Counted from the first letter of the stretch, positions 10,372-21,300 are shown. The stretch is 64,000 nt of DNA from Methylomonas sp. ZR1 (GCF_013141865.1 NZ_RCST01000001.1:1-64000); one strand, 5' to 3'. A program made the numbers and translations. Notes: generated by a model not told the origin, from the letters alone.

Positions 10372-10938
10372 ATGAGATTTAACAAAACCTATTTGGCTTT
10401 GGCCATGACTGCGATTTTGGTAACAACAGGCTGTAGCTCAACCGAAGAAGAAGGTTTGGCCGATTCTACCCAAGGTACCGATGCATCTACCAGCGGTTAC
10501 AATGACGGTTCCATGTCCGGCAGCCAATTCGGTTCAGGCAATGGCAGCAGCTTTGGCTCCGGTTCCGGCGCGAACCTGGGTCCTGAGTTCAGCGATCCTA
10601 ACAATCCGTTGTCCAAACAAGTGATTTATTTTGAATTGGATAGCAGCCAAGTCAAACAAGACTACGTACCTGTTGTTGCGGCGCATGCCCGTTATTTGGC
10701 TTCACACCCAAACCAGCACGTGATTCTATCCGGTCATGCCGACGAGCGTGGTTCCAGCGAATACAACATCGCACTGGGCGAGCAACGGGCCAAATCGGTG
10801 GAAAGAATGATGCGCTCGCAAGGCGTTACTGCCGGCCAATTGGAAGTGGTGAGCTACGGTGAAGAAAAGCCCGCTGTTTCCGGTCATGACGAGTCGGCGT
10901 GGCAACAAAATCGCCGCGTGGAAGTTGGCTATCAATGA
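10372..10938 (+). CDS. pal: Peptidoglycan-associated lipoprotein Pal
   Basis: A 188-residue outer-membrane lipoprotein. The signal ends in a lipobox (TTGC, Cys at about residue 21). A Gly/Ser-rich flexible linker (about 35-75) leads into an OmpA-type domain whose HADERGSSEYNIALGEQRA motif binds meso-diaminopimelate of peptidoglycan. The ATG at 10372 is preceded by GGAG at proper distance; the in-frame TTG three bases earlier is not needed. The stop overlaps cpoB as ATGA. Confidence 0.95.
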   Translation: MRFNKTYLALAMTAILVTTGCSSTEEEGLADSTQGTDASTSGYNDGSMSGSQFGSGNGSSFGSGSGANLGPEFSDPNNPLSKQVIYFELDSSQVKQDYVPVVAAHARYLASHPNQHVILSGHADERGSSEYNIALGEQRAKSVERMMRSQGVTAGQLEVVSYGEEKPAVSGHDESAWQQNRRVEVGYQ

Positions 10939-11795
10939 GTAAGCGTGCGCTTCTGATACTGAGTCTCGGTTTTGGCTTAACTGCCGGAGCTGATGCTGCG
11001 CCTAACGGTGCGGGTTACCCGGCTGGGAATGCTTATGCACAGCCGGCCGCCACTGACAATGCTATTTTTGAAGTGTTGGGTAGATTGGAGCAGTTACAGT
11101 CGGAAGTGCAGCAATTGCGCGGCATGGTCGAGGAGCAATCCCAGACCATCGCCGATTTGCAAAGAAAACAAAGCAATATGTACTCCGATCTGGATGATCG
11201 GATGCAGGCGCTTACCGCGGGCGGGCAAACGCCGCCGAGTCAAACGCCTGCGCCAATTCCTGCAGATACTGCTGCGGCTGGACAATCGCCGGTTACAGCG
11301 GCTCAACCCGCTACGCCAGCGGCCCCGGTCGCACCAGCTCCGGCGCCAGTTGCAGCTGCGACACCAGCTCCGGTTGCGTCGGTAGTGGACAATAAGCCGA
11401 CCGCGACGGCGGCACAAGGCAACGAAAAGGAAAGGTATCAATCGGCTTACGACACTTTGCGTAACGGCCACAATGCTCAAGCCATCAAAATGTTTCAGGA
11501 TTTGCTGAAAGATTTTCCGGCCGGCGAGTTTGCCGACAATTCTCAGTATTGGTTGGCGGAGGCGTATAAGATCAATCGGGAATTCGATGCGGCGCGAGGC
11601 GCGTTCAATAAGGTGGTCAGCCAATATCCCAATAGTTCTAAAGTGCCGGATGCCTTGCTGAAATTGGGTTATATCGAATTCGATCTGCAAAACGCCGCAA
11701 AAGCTCGCGATTATCTGACGCGGGTGACGACCAGCTATCCAGGCACCACTGCCGCTCATTTGGCGGAAAAAAAGCTGGCGCAAATGCCGCAATAA
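10935..11795 (+). CDS. cpoB: Cell division coordinator CpoB (YbgF)
   Basis: A 286-residue periplasmic protein with a signal peptide ending near ADA. A trimeric coiled coil (about 38-85) is followed by a Pro/Ala/Gln-rich linker (about 95-165) and C-terminal TPR repeats beginning at YQSAYDTLRNG. In E. coli it links Tol-driven constriction to PBP1B. The start at 10935 gives a clean signal peptide and an ATGA overlap with pal, so the frame open from 10899 was trimmed. The Pro/Ala linker is long. Confidence 0.92.
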   Translation: MSKRALLILSLGFGLTAGADAAPNGAGYPAGNAYAQPAATDNAIFEVLGRLEQLQSEVQQLRGMVEEQSQTIADLQRKQSNMYSDLDDRMQALTAGGQTPPSQTPAPIPADTAAAGQSPVTAAQPATPAAPVAPAPAPVAAATPAPVASVVDNKPTATAAQGNEKERYQSAYDTLRNGHNAQAIKMFQDLLKDFPAGEFADNSQYWLAEAYKINREFDAARGAFNKVVSQYPNSSKVPDALLKLGYIEFDLQNAAKARDYLTRVTTSYPGTTAAHLAEKKLAQMPQ

Positions 11796-11807
11796 ATTGG
11801 CGTTGGG

Positions 11808-12452
11808 ATGGAGCAAACGCTACGTATTACCGAAATATTCTATTCACTACAGGGTGAAGCGAATACGGTGGGGTTACCCACCGTATTTATTCGCTTGACC
11901 GGCTGTCCCTTGCGCTGTTCCTATTGCGATACCGCATATGCGTTTACTGGCGGCGAGAAACTCAGCATCGATGACATTCTCTTGCAAGTTAGCCGTTACA
12001 ACACCCGCTATGTCACGGTAACCGGCGGCGAACCTTTAGCACAACCGGGCTGCAATCCTTTAATGGTTAGACTGCTCGATACTGGTTACCAGGTTTCGCT
12101 GGAAACCAGCGGTGCCTTGGATGTATCGATGGTTGATAGTCGGGTCAGTAAAGTCATGGATCTGAAGACGCCGAGTTCCGGAGAGCTTGAGCGCAATCGC
12201 TATGACAATATCCAGTATTTAACGTCCCACGATCAAGTCAAATTCGTGATTGCCGATGCTGCCGATTACCAATGGGCCAAGCAGCAACTTGAGTTGTATC
12301 GCTTAGTTGAACATTGCCAAGTACTGTTCTCGCCGGTGATGGATGTGATGTCGCCGACCGAGCTGGCTGAGCGTATTTTGGCCGACCAACTGCAGGTTCG
12401 GTTTCAAATTCAATTACATAAATTTCTTTGGAACGACGCGCGTGGAAAATAA
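11808..12452 (+). CDS. queE: 7-carboxy-7-deazaguanine synthase QueE
   Basis: A 214-residue radical SAM enzyme that rearranges carboxytetrahydropterin to 7-carboxy-7-deazaguanine on the way to queuosine. The [4Fe-4S] cysteines lie in [11 protein letters not shown] (C-x3-C-x2-C). The glycine-rich SAM motif TVTGGEPL follows. Position after tol-pal-cpoB is a conserved gammaproteobacterial arrangement. The start lies 12 bp after cpoB, and the end overlaps queC by 11 bases. Confidence 0.95.
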   Translation: MEQTLRITEIFYSLQGEANTVGLPTVFIRLTGCPLRCSYCDTAYAFTGGEKLSIDDILLQVSRYNTRYVTVTGGEPLAQPGCNPLMVRLLDTGYQVSLETSGALDVSMVDSRVSKVMDLKTPSSGELERNRYDNIQYLTSHDQVKFVIADAADYQWAKQQLELYRLVEHCQVLFSPVMDVMSPTELAERILADQLQVRFQIQLHKFLWNDARGK

Positions 12453-13134
12453 CAGCAGTTCCAGGCCGGCAATTATTTTATTGTCCGGTGGCCTGGATTC
12501 TATAACGGTCCTGGCACTTGCCAAACAACAAGGGTTTACTTGCTACGCTCTGAGTTTCGATTATGGCCAGCGCCATAATGCCGAATTGGAAGCGTCGAGG
12601 AGGATTGCCAAGCATTACCAGGTCGCCGACCATAAGATTATCAATCTCGGCTTGAGCGCAATAGGCGGTTCCGCGTTGACAGACGCTCGGATCGATGTGC
12701 CGACTTCACCGCAAGCCGGTATTCCAGTAACGTATGTGCCGGCCAGAAATACTATATTTCTGGCGTTTGCTCTGGGTTGGGCGGAAGTGGTGAACGCTCA
12801 CGACGTATTCATCGGCGTGAATGCCGTCGATTATTCCGGTTACCCCGATTGTCGGCCAGAATTTATCAAAGCTTTTCAAGATATGGCCAACCTGGGCACC
12901 AAAGCCGGGGTGGAGGGCCATAAAATTCAAATTCATACGCCGCTGATAGCACTGAGTAAAGCCGAAATTATTCGACAAGGTCTGGCGCTTGGCGTCGATT
13001 ATGCCGATACCGTTTCCTGTTATTCAGCGGATATCAAAGGCAGAGCCTGCGGTGTGTGCGATGCCTGCAGATTGCGCGCGGCCGGTTTCCAAAATCTGGG
13101 TGTGACCGATCCAACTCATTATCGACCTAAATAA
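12442..13134 (+). CDS. queC: 7-cyano-7-deazaguanine synthase QueC
   Basis: A 230-residue ATP-dependent enzyme that converts the QueE product to preQ0. The PP-loop is [13 protein letters not shown] (about residues 11-23). The C-terminal zinc site is built from four cysteines in [17 protein letters not shown]. The gene overlaps queE and completes the preQ0 half of queuosine synthesis in this window; queD and queF are elsewhere. Confidence 0.96.
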   Translation: MENNSSSRPAIILLSGGLDSITVLALAKQQGFTCYALSFDYGQRHNAELEASRRIAKHYQVADHKIINLGLSAIGGSALTDARIDVPTSPQAGIPVTYVPARNTIFLAFALGWAEVVNAHDVFIGVNAVDYSGYPDCRPEFIKAFQDMANLGTKAGVEGHKIQIHTPLIALSKAEIIRQGLALGVDYADTVSCYSADIKGRACGVCDACRLRAAGFQNLGVTDPTHYRPK

Positions 13135-13234
13135 CCGGGGTTGACGCGCATTTATTGGAAACTCAAATAGCACGGGGATTTATTTGTCGGCTAAGCTATA
13201 AATAAATTTATCGTCGATCTGAGGGTCTTTCAGT

Positions 13235-13849
13235 ATGCAAGTCAATCAAACCAAGTCCCAATTTGTCGCCGTGGCTTCCATAGCCGCCGAATTGAGCGCG
13301 GTGATGGAAGTGGCCAAGGAAATTTCTCTCGCGGCAGCCAATGCCAAAGCGATTGCTTTCCGCGCCGGTGAAAAGGCCAAGGGCTTCCAACCCATCACGG
13401 ACTTCATAAACGAATTGGCTAAGGATACGATCGAATTGGTCAATAACATCAACGAATACGCATTCCATCTTTATCGTCTGACAGTCAATGAACAGCGCAT
13501 GACCGAAGCATGCAGACGCTTCGAGAAAGTGGGGCAGTTGGCTGTCGGAGCCAGATATGCCGACTCCTTAGCCACCCCATTGCAGGAAGTCAGGTTAAGA
13601 ACGCAGATTTGTCATCGAGAGTTTATTATCCAGGTTTCGGAATTACTGATTAAGTTGGCGGATGTGATGCATCCGGCCAGGGCGGCGCGGGTGATTGCTG
13701 CCAACTCCCGGATAGAAGCGTCGCAAGCGGGAGAGTATCTGCAAAGTCTGCAAGCGGTCGCTGAAAGCGTCGATAACGCCGCGCAAATAATCAACGACAA
13801 AGTACATAAATGCCGGAGTGCATTGACGATTATAAACGTCGCCGAATAG
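13235..13849 (+). CDS. Soluble chemoreceptor-tip-like helical protein
   Basis: A 204-residue, predicted all-helical protein without signal peptide or membrane segment. Residues about 26-65 follow the methyl-accepting chemotaxis hairpin-tip pattern: NAKAIAFRAGEKAKGFQPI corresponds to the receptor consensus with NAA, A-RAGE and GF at the same spacing, followed by a D-x-I-x-x-LA helix. There is no HAMP or sensor domain and the remainder is helical with no match I recognise. A weakly purine-rich GAGGG lies before the ATG. The next gene, 41 bp downstream, encodes an ODP-type di-iron protein, a class known in Treponema denticola to signal to a soluble chemoreceptor. Function in chemotaxis is inferred. 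Confidence 0.6.
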   Translation: MQVNQTKSQFVAVASIAAELSAVMEVAKEISLAAANAKAIAFRAGEKAKGFQPITDFINELAKDTIELVNNINEYAFHLYRLTVNEQRMTEACRRFEKVGQLAVGARYADSLATPLQEVRLRTQICHREFIIQVSELLIKLADVMHPARAARVIAANSRIEASQAGEYLQSLQAVAESVDNAAQIINDKVHKCRSALTIINVAE

Positions 13850-13890
13850 CGCACCCATCAAACCCAGTATGGCCAAGAGGTACAGTTAGC

Positions 13891-14619
13891 ATGAGAATGA
13901 CCAAAATTTATGAGGGCGCTTATCAATGGATAATGTTTGGCCGCGACGCACACAAGCCCGAGAAAATTATTGATACCAACCAATATATGGTAAGGACGGC
14001 CAATCGCTGCCTTTTGATCGATCCCGGCGGCATAGAGCTGTTTGCGCCAATGCTGGCGGCGGTATTACACCATGCGCCGGTCGAGGAAATTACTGATTTG
14101 TTCGCCTCGCATCAAGATCCGGACATCATTTCATCTTTGGGTTTATGGGATCAAGCGCTGCCCAATGCCAAGCTGCATGCCTCAGCATTATGGGAAGGTT
14201 TTTTAAGGCACTTCGGCTGCGAAACTATCGAATATGTACCGATTCCCGACCATGGCGGAGTCATCAATCTCGGTACTACCGAATTGCAGATTGTTCCCGC
14301 TCACTATCTGCATGCCTCCGCTAATTTCCATATTTATGATCCACACGCCAAAATCCTGATGTCCGGCGATGTCGGTGCAGCCTTGGAAGCGCCTGGAACG
14401 CCCGTCTTTGTGGACAACTTCGATATGCACGTCGATAAAATGCGTTTTTTCCATCAGCGTTGGATGCCCTCTAATCAAGCTAAGCGCGCCTGGATTGATC
14501 GGGTCAGGAAGTTGGATATCGACATACTGGCCCCGCAACATGGTCGGATGTTCAAAGGCGATGATGTGAAGCGTTTTCTGGATTGGTTCGAGGCCCTACA
14601 AGTGGGGATTGCCGTATAA
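13891..14619 (+). CDS. ODP/flavodiiron-type MBL-fold di-iron protein
   Basis: A 242-residue metallo-beta-lactamase-fold protein without a flavodoxin domain. The ligand pattern matches the flavodiiron/ODP group: H74-x-D76-x-D78 (SHQDPD), a His in AHYLHAS (138 or 141), D160 in MSGDVGA and H216 in APQHGRM. Proteins of this group bind oxygen or iron reversibly, or reduce oxygen or NO when given an electron donor. No flavodoxin or rubredoxin is adjacent, which favours a sensor or a stand-alone reductase. The ATG at 13891 begins the conserved MTKIYEGAYQW region; the frame open from 13810 was trimmed. It probably shares a transcript with the receptor-tip-like gene upstream. Confidence 0.75.
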   Translation: MRMTKIYEGAYQWIMFGRDAHKPEKIIDTNQYMVRTANRCLLIDPGGIELFAPMLAAVLHHAPVEEITDLFASHQDPDIISSLGLWDQALPNAKLHASALWEGFLRHFGCETIEYVPIPDHGGVINLGTTELQIVPAHYLHASANFHIYDPHAKILMSGDVGAALEAPGTPVFVDNFDMHVDKMRFFHQRWMPSNQAKRAWIDRVRKLDIDILAPQHGRMFKGDDVKRFLDWFEALQVGIAV

Positions 14620-14665
14620 AACAAGCATTTGCCGAAAATTGGGTTTATAATCCGGCCATTACGAG

Positions 14666-14691
14666 CCCCCGTCGCGAGACGGGGGTTTTTT
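14666..14691 (+). terminator. Intrinsic terminator after the di-iron protein gene
   Basis: An 8-bp perfect GC-rich stem (14666-14673 with 14678-14685) closes a GCGA loop and is followed by six T. It lies 46 bp after the MBL gene and 33 bp before miaB, so it insulates the two. Confidence 0.88.
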
Positions 14692-14724
14692 GTTAGTGAG
14701 AGTAGTTGAGGTATCTCATCAAGC

Positions 14725-16080
14725 ATGGCGCAAAAACTTTATATACAGACTAACGGCTGTCAAATGAACGAATACGATTCCGATAAGATGCGGGACGTAT
14801 TGATCGCATCGCACGGCATGGAATTGACCGACATTCCGGAACAAGCCGATGTGCTGCTGCTAAACACTTGTTCGATCCGCGAAAAAGCTCAGGAAAAGGT
14901 ATTTTCCGCCGTGGGGCGCTGGAAAAAAATCAAAGATAAACGTCCCGGTGTGATTATTGGTGTTGGTGGCTGCGTAGCCAGCCAGGAAGGTGCGGCCCTG
15001 CAAAAGCGCGCGCCGTATGTAGACATTGTGTTTGGTCCGCAAACCCTGCACCGCTTGCCTGAGTTGTTAAATCAAGCGCGTAGCGGCGGTAAACATGTCG
15101 TAGATATTTCTTTCCCCGAAATCGAAAAATTCGATAATTTACCGGAACCGCGTGCGGAAGGGCCCAAGGCTTACGTATCGGTGATGGAAGGTTGCAGTAA
15201 GTACTGTACCTATTGCGTAGTGCCTTACACCCGCGGAGAAGAAGTCAGCCGGCCGCTGAACGATGTAATTGCCGAAATCGAAACGCTGGCTAGACAAGGT
15301 GTGCGCGAGATCAATCTGCTTGGTCAAAACGTTAATGCTTATCGCGGCGCGATGGAAGACGGCGATGTGGCTAGCTTTGCGCTGTTGTTGCATTGCGTTG
15401 CCGCGGTCGATGGTATAGACCGAATTCGTTTCACGACATCGCATCCTTTAGAATTCACTGACGATATTATCGAAGCGTTTGCCGAAATTCCGCAGCTGGT
15501 CAATCATTTGCATTTGCCCGTGCAGAGCGGCAGCAACCGCATTTTGGCGGAAATGAAGCGCGGCCATAGGCGCGAAGATTATCTGGAAATCATGCGCAAG
15601 ATGAAAGCGGTGCGGCCAGGCATCAGTTTGTCGTCGGATTTTATCGTCGGCTTTCCCGGCGAAACCGAAGAAGATTTTGAAGATACCATGGCCTTGATCG
15701 AGGAAGTCGGTTACGACCTGTCTTACAGTTTTATCTTCAGTGCCAGACCCGGTACGCCGGCAGCCAACTTTGCCGACGATGTCAGCATGGCCGTTAAGGA
15801 ACAACGCTTGAAACGCTTGAAAGACCGCCTGAACGAAATGTTCATGGCTATTTCGGAGTCGATGATCGGTAGCGTGCAAAGTGTGTTGGTGGAGGGCATC
15901 TCCAAGAAAAACCCGTTGCATCTCACCGGGCGGACCGAAAATAACCGTGCCGTCAATTTCGCCGGACACCCGCGCCTGATCGGGCAATTTGTCGACGTGT
16001 ATATTGCCGAAGCCTTGCCCAATTCGTTACGGGGTCGCCTGGTGGAATCGTCCATCGAAAAAATCAAGCAGACCGCCTAG
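14725..16080 (+). CDS. miaB: tRNA methylthiotransferase MiaB
   Basis: A 451-residue radical SAM enzyme that adds a methylthio group to i6A37 of tRNAs reading UNN codons. The N-terminal UPF0004 domain supplies cluster cysteines in [20 protein letters not shown] and GGCVASQ. The radical SAM motif is CSKYCTYC (C-x3-C-x2-C). A C-terminal TRAM domain binds RNA. It heads the conserved miaB-ybeZ-ybeY-corC operon; its last base is shared with the next start. Confidence 0.97.
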   Translation: MAQKLYIQTNGCQMNEYDSDKMRDVLIASHGMELTDIPEQADVLLLNTCSIREKAQEKVFSAVGRWKKIKDKRPGVIIGVGGCVASQEGAALQKRAPYVDIVFGPQTLHRLPELLNQARSGGKHVVDISFPEIEKFDNLPEPRAEGPKAYVSVMEGCSKYCTYCVVPYTRGEEVSRPLNDVIAEIETLARQGVREINLLGQNVNAYRGAMEDGDVASFALLLHCVAAVDGIDRIRFTTSHPLEFTDDIIEAFAEIPQLVNHLHLPVQSGSNRILAEMKRGHRREDYLEIMRKMKAVRPGISLSSDFIVGFPGETEEDFEDTMALIEEVGYDLSYSFIFSARPGTPAANFADDVSMAVKEQRLKRLKDRLNEMFMAISESMIGSVQSVLVEGISKKNPLHLTGRTENNRAVNFAGHPRLIGQFVDVYIAEALPNSLRGRLVESSIEKIKQTA

Positions 16081-17069
16081 TGTTGACCGCCGGCCATTTT
16101 TCTCAAGAAATTACCCTGTTACCCGCCGATGCGCAACGCCTGTCCAATTTTTGCGGACAGTTGGATGCGCATATCCGCCAAATCGAGCAACGCTTACAGG
16201 TGGAGATCGCCAATCGCAGCAATCATTTCAAGGTCACGGGTGTCGATGCCGCAGTGAAAGCAGCTTGCGCGGTGATTCAGAAACTATTCGAATTGACCGA
16301 GCGGGAAGAAATCACCCCGGAGCAAGTGCATTTGAGTTTGCAGGATGCCAGTATCGATCAGTTACTACAGGCTATGCCGAGCGTGAAATCGGAGCCGGTG
16401 GCGATTAAAACCAAGCGCGGTGTAATCAAGGGTCGCGGTTTTAATCAGCAGGACTATTTGCGCAAGATCATTTCGCACGACATTAATTTCGGTGTCGGTC
16501 CCGCGGGTACCGGTAAAACCTATCTGGCGGTCGCGTGTGCGGTTGATGCGTTGCAAAACGAGACCGTGCGGCGGATTATTTTGGTACGGCCGGCGGTGGA
16601 AGCGGGCGAGAAGTTAGGTTTCCTCCCTGGCGATATGGCGCAGAAAGTCGACCCCTATTTGCGGCCCTTGTACGATGCGCTATACGACATGTTGGGCTTC
16701 GAGCGCGTCGAAAAATTGCTGGAAAAAAATGTCATCGAAGTGGCGCCCTTAGCCTTCATGCGCGGTAGAACCTTGAACGACTCGTTTATTATTCTGGATG
16801 AGGCGCAAAACACGACGGTGGAACAAATCAAGATGTTTCTGACCCGGATCGGTTTCGGTTCCACCGCCGTCATTACCGGCGATGTTACGCAAATCGATTT
16901 GCCTAACGAAAAAATGTCCGGTCTGAAACATGTGTTGAAAGTGCTGAAGGATGTGGACGGTATCAGCTTTACCTTTTTCGGGGTGCGCGATGTGGTCCGA
17001 CATCCGTTGGTGCAGCGCATCGTCGCCGCTTACGAGCTCTACGAAAAAGAGCACATGCCCTCGGCGTAG
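16080..17069 (+). CDS. ybeZ: PhoH-like ATPase YbeZ (PhoL)
   Basis: A 329-residue PhoH-family P-loop protein. Walker A is GPAGTGKTYLAVA (about residue 142) and Walker B is FIILDEAQN. It partners YbeY in rRNA maturation and is thought to act as an RNA helicase. The frame starts with GTG at 16080 overlapping the miaB stop, or with TTG at 16083; no ATG fits. The N-terminal domain of about 110 residues is usual for this branch. Confidence 0.93.
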   Translation: MLTAGHFSQEITLLPADAQRLSNFCGQLDAHIRQIEQRLQVEIANRSNHFKVTGVDAAVKAACAVIQKLFELTEREEITPEQVHLSLQDASIDQLLQAMPSVKSEPVAIKTKRGVIKGRGFNQQDYLRKIISHDINFGVGPAGTGKTYLAVACAVDALQNETVRRIILVRPAVEAGEKLGFLPGDMAQKVDPYLRPLYDALYDMLGFERVEKLLEKNVIEVAPLAFMRGRTLNDSFIILDEAQNTTVEQIKMFLTRIGFGSTAVITGDVTQIDLPNEKMSGLKHVLKVLKDVDGISFTFFGVRDVVRHPLVQRIVAAYELYEKEHMPSA

Positions 17070-17072
17070 TCT

Positions 17073-17537
17073 ATGAATTATATCGACATGCAAGTTGCTA
17101 CTTCGGCACCTCATCCCGAACTCGAGCAGTTTCAGCAATGGGTGGACGCCGGGCTAGCAAGCTTTGAGGATGATGCGGACTGCGAGTTGGTGATTCGTTT
17201 GGTCGACGATGTGGAAAGCGCGGAGCTGAATCAGCAGTATCGGCATAAAAATGGACCGACTAACATCCTGAGCTTTCCCTTTGAAGCCCCGGCGGGCATG
17301 GACATGGACTTGCTGGGCGATTTGGTGATTTGTGCACCGCTGATAGGACTGGAAGCTGCGCAGCAAAATAAATTGCCCGAGCACCATTGGGCGCATATCA
17401 CTATACACGGCGTATTGCATTTGCTAGGGTATGACCACATAGAGGATCAGGATGCCGAACAAATGGAAGCATTAGAGATTGAGATTTTGAGCAAATTAGG
17501 TATAGCAAACCCTTATATGGAGGATGGAAAGCAATGA
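17073..17537 (+). CDS. ybeY: Endoribonuclease YbeY
   Basis: A 154-residue zinc metalloprotein required for 16S rRNA 3'-end maturation and ribosome quality control. The zinc triad is in HGVLHLLGYDH (H-x3-H-x5-H) and the substrate-side Arg lies in NQQYRHKNGPTNILSF. It starts three bases after ybeZ and its stop overlaps corC (ATGA). Confidence 0.96.
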   Translation: MNYIDMQVATSAPHPELEQFQQWVDAGLASFEDDADCELVIRLVDDVESAELNQQYRHKNGPTNILSFPFEAPAGMDMDLLGDLVICAPLIGLEAAQQNKLPEHHWAHITIHGVLHLLGYDHIEDQDAEQMEALEIEILSKLGIANPYMEDGKQ

Positions 17538-18370
17538 GCGATGGTAACCCCCCGAGTAGTCAACCCCATAAGAGTTTGATCGAGCGCATCGGTCATTTTC
17601 TGAGTGGGGAGCCGCAAGATCAGGAAGACTTGCTGGAGATATTGAGAGAATCGCAAGAAAAACATCTGTTAGACTCCGACGCACTGGCCATGATGGAAGG
17701 TGTGATGCATGTGGCGGAGATGCGGGTCAGAGACATCATGATTCCGCGTTCGCAAATGGTCGTCGTTCCTAGGGAAGCGGAACTGGAAACCATCTTTCCT
17801 TTAGTGGTCGAATTTGCTCATTCCCGTTTTCCCGTCATCGAGGAAGATCGCAGTAAGGTGGTTGGTGTTTTGCTGGCCAAGGATTTACTGGCTCATGCTT
17901 TAAAGGATAAAACCCTGAAAGTCGAGGATGTGATGCGCCCGGTCAACGTGGTGCCGGAAAGCAAACGCTTAAACGTGTTACTAAAAGAATTTCGCACCGA
18001 GCGCAACCACATGGCCATCGTCGTCGACGAATACGGCAATGCCGCCGGTTTGGTGACGATTGAAGACGTCCTGGAGCAAATCGTCGGCAAGATTGAAGAC
18101 GAACACGATGACGACGAAGTACAAGAATTTATTTCTCAGCGTAGCGAGAAAGAATTTATCGTCAGCGCGCTGACACCCATCGAAGAATTCAACGATTATT
18201 TTTCCGCCGCATTGGAAGACGACGAATACGACACGCTAGGCGGTTTAATCGTGCAGCGTCTAGAACATTTTCCGAAGAAAGGCGAGAAGGTGGAACTGGA
18301 CGATTTCTGTTTCGAGGTATTGCGGGCCGACAATCGGCGAGTGCATTTACTGAAATTGAAGATCAAATAA
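17534..18370 (+). CDS. corC: CorC/YbeX CBS-domain protein
   Basis: A 278-residue cytoplasmic protein with two CBS domains (about 62-185, the first beginning at VRDIMIPRSQM) and a C-terminal CorC_HlyC domain. It is linked to magnesium/cobalt efflux and, through its operon, to ribosome maturation. It lacks the DUF21 membrane domain of the larger family members. Its 3' end overlaps by eight bases the end of the convergent c-di-GMP gene. Confidence 0.92.
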   Translation: MSDGNPPSSQPHKSLIERIGHFLSGEPQDQEDLLEILRESQEKHLLDSDALAMMEGVMHVAEMRVRDIMIPRSQMVVVPREAELETIFPLVVEFAHSRFPVIEEDRSKVVGVLLAKDLLAHALKDKTLKVEDVMRPVNVVPESKRLNVLLKEFRTERNHMAIVVDEYGNAAGLVTIEDVLEQIVGKIEDEHDDDEVQEFISQRSEKEFIVSALTPIEEFNDYFSAALEDDEYDTLGGLIVQRLEHFPKKGEKVELDDFCFEVLRADNRRVHLLKLKIK

Positions 18371-21300
18371 GCGTGTTCAGTGCGCTGGTGCCTGAGGTAT
18401 TAAGCATTAGCAGTTCCTCGAACGCATCGGCCGGCAGGGCTTTGGAGAATAAATAGCCCTGCCCATAGTCGCACTCCGCTTCCAGCAGTAGCTGGCGTTG
18501 TTGTTCGGTTTCTATGCCTTCCGCGATGACTTTCATCCCCAGCTTGTGCGCCATGACGATAATCGCTTCGCAGAGAATTTTGTCGCTGGAATTCGGCGAC
18601 AAATTGCCGACGAAAGACTGATCTATTTTCAGATAATCGATATCGAATTTCTTCAGATAAGCTAGCGACGAATAGCCGGTGCCGAAATCGTCCAGCGATA
18701 CTTGTATCCCTGCGTCTCGAAAAGCCAGTAATTGATCTTTCACCACATTACTGGCGTCCAGCAGCAAGCCCTCGGTAATTTCCGCGACGATGCTTTGTCC
18801 CGGCAGCTCAAGTGTTTGCAAGTATTCCAGCCAAGTGCCGTGGGACTGGTCGTCGTAAAACTGCATCGGCGACTTGTTGACGCTGATCTGAAAGTCCGGA
18901 TGGTATCGGGCACGCCATTGTTTGACCTGTCCTGCCGCTTGTTTAAATACCCAAGTACCGATTTCGGCAATCAGGCCTATATCTTCGGCAATATGCACAA
19001 ATTCGCTGGGGCTGACCATGCCCCGTGTCGGGTGTTGCCAGCGGATCAGCGCTTCGGCTTTATGGATGGCGCCGGAGCCCAGTTCCACGACCGGCTGGTA
19101 ATATACTTCAAATTGGTTGGCCTCCAAAGCATGGCGCAAATCGTCGGCAATCAGCATGCGCGCTAGAGCGGCTTCCTGCATTGATGGAGTGAAATAACAA
19201 TAGCGATTACGGCCCTGGTGTTTCGCTGCGTACATTGCCTGATCGGCGTTTTTTATTAATGTATCGATTCTCTCGGCGTCCTTCGGGTACAGGGTGATGC
19301 CGATACTGGCGGAGATGTAGGCGACTTTGCTTTTCAGCTGAAAAGGTTCGGCGAGTCTTTGCAGGATATTTTTGACCACCCGTTCGGCATCCTCAGCATC
19401 ATCAAGTTCGCCGAGGATGACTGTGAATTCGTCGCCGCCCAATCGGGCGACAGTATCGGAATCGCGTACGCAATGCAGCAGCCGTTGCGAGGCATCTTTT
19501 AACAATAAATCGCCCATATCGTGACCCAGCGTATCGTTAACTTCCTTGAAACGGTCCAGATCAAGCAATATCAAAGCGACCTGCAAGCCGCTGCGATGTG
19601 CCTTTTTGATTTCTTGATCCAGCCTGTCATGAAACATGCGGCGGTTGGGCAGGCCGGTGAGCGGATCGAAATTGGCTTGGGTCCAGATCAGTTCTTCGGA
19701 CTGCTTCTTTTGGGTGATGTCGGAAAATAACGCAACTCGCCGCTGCGGCAGGCCATCCGCGCTAAATATGGTATTGATGGTCAGTTGCTCAGCAAATATC
19801 TCGCCGTTCTTCCGACGATTCCAAATTTCGCCTTTCCAGTGACCGCTACTGTTGATGGCTTGCCACATGGCTTGATAAAACTGTTCGCCCTGCCGCGCCG
19901 AGTTCAGAATGTTATGGTTTTTACCGATGACTTCGTCCAATGTGTAGCCGGTCAAAGCGGTGAAAGCCGGATTGACATTGATAATCATGCCTTGTGCGTC
20001 GGTCACGGCCATCGCTTCGCTGCTGTTTTGATAGACTAAGGACGCCAATTGCAGTTCTTCATTACTGCGGCTGCGGTCGATTGCAATGCCGGCCAAATGT
20101 GAGGCCTGTTCAATCATCTGAATATCGTCTGCTCCTGGCTCTGCGGGATGGCGCTGGTAAATACCAAAAGTACCCAACAATTGGCCGGACGCGCCACGTA
20201 TCGGTTCAGACCAGCACGACCCTAAACCGGCCCTAGCCGCAAGCTCGGTAAACGGCGCCCAATAAGTATGGTTTTGAATATCTTCGACAATCACTCGCTG
20301 GCCGAAATACGCAGCCGTACCGCATGAGCCGATACCGGGGCCTACGTAAAGTCCGTCTACAGCAGAATTGTAGAAGTCGGGTAGATGCGGTGCAGAGCCT
20401 ATGAACAAGCGATTACCTTCGTTATTTAATAGCAATATCGAACAAATTAAGTCAGGATTTTGGGCCTCTACACCCAATACCACCGCTTGCAGGATCTCCG
20501 GCAGTGCCGCGCCTTTGGATACTAATTCCAGCACATGGTTATGGGCGCGCTCACGATTGGCCGCTTGTTGGCGGTCAGTAATATCCATGGCTATGCCGAT
20601 GATGCCGACCGTCTCTTTGTTGATGTCTTGCAATGGCGTGCGGGTTATTTGTATGGTGTGCCGTTTGCCATCGGCAAATTTTATTTGCTCGAGGGACTGA
20701 TGTGCTTGATTTGTTTGCGCTAAACACGCTTGATCGGCACTTAAAAAACGGGCTGCGATCTCCGCGCCGAACAACTCGGCCAATGGTTCGTTGGCAATTA
20801 AACGGGTTTCCGGCAGGCCAAGGGCATCGCAAAAAGTATGGTTTACAAATAAAAAGCGCGTATCAAGGTCGGCCAACCAAATGCCGACGGGGGCGTTGTC
20901 GAGAATGGCATGCAACTTAGCTTCGGAGGCATGTAACTCGGCTATTTGCGAGTTTAATTGTTCGGTCATCGACATGAAACTATTCGCCAGATAGCCGATT
21001 TCGTCGTTACGATGTGTCGGTAAGCCGGTTAGCGGCGTGCCCAGCTTGAATTGACCGATGGCGGTGGTCATCGAATTGAGCGGTTTTGCCAGGACGCGCG
21101 CCAACATTAGCGAAATTGCACTTGCCAGCAGGCTGAACAACAAGGTTATTTCGATAACGCTCACTCCCAGAGCTTTACTTTCCTGCAAAACGTTTTTCAG
21201 CGGCGTATATAAACCCAGCATGGCGAAGCGTCCGCTGCTTTCCGAGCCCAACGGCAGTTTTACGAAAGCGGCGAGTGAAGAAGCGGCCAAACTTTGCGTA

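Noticed and set aside
14629..14651. Promoter for miaB using TATAAT at 14646-14651
   Set aside because: The only -35-like TTGCCG is 11 bp away, and a terminator lies between this site and miaB.
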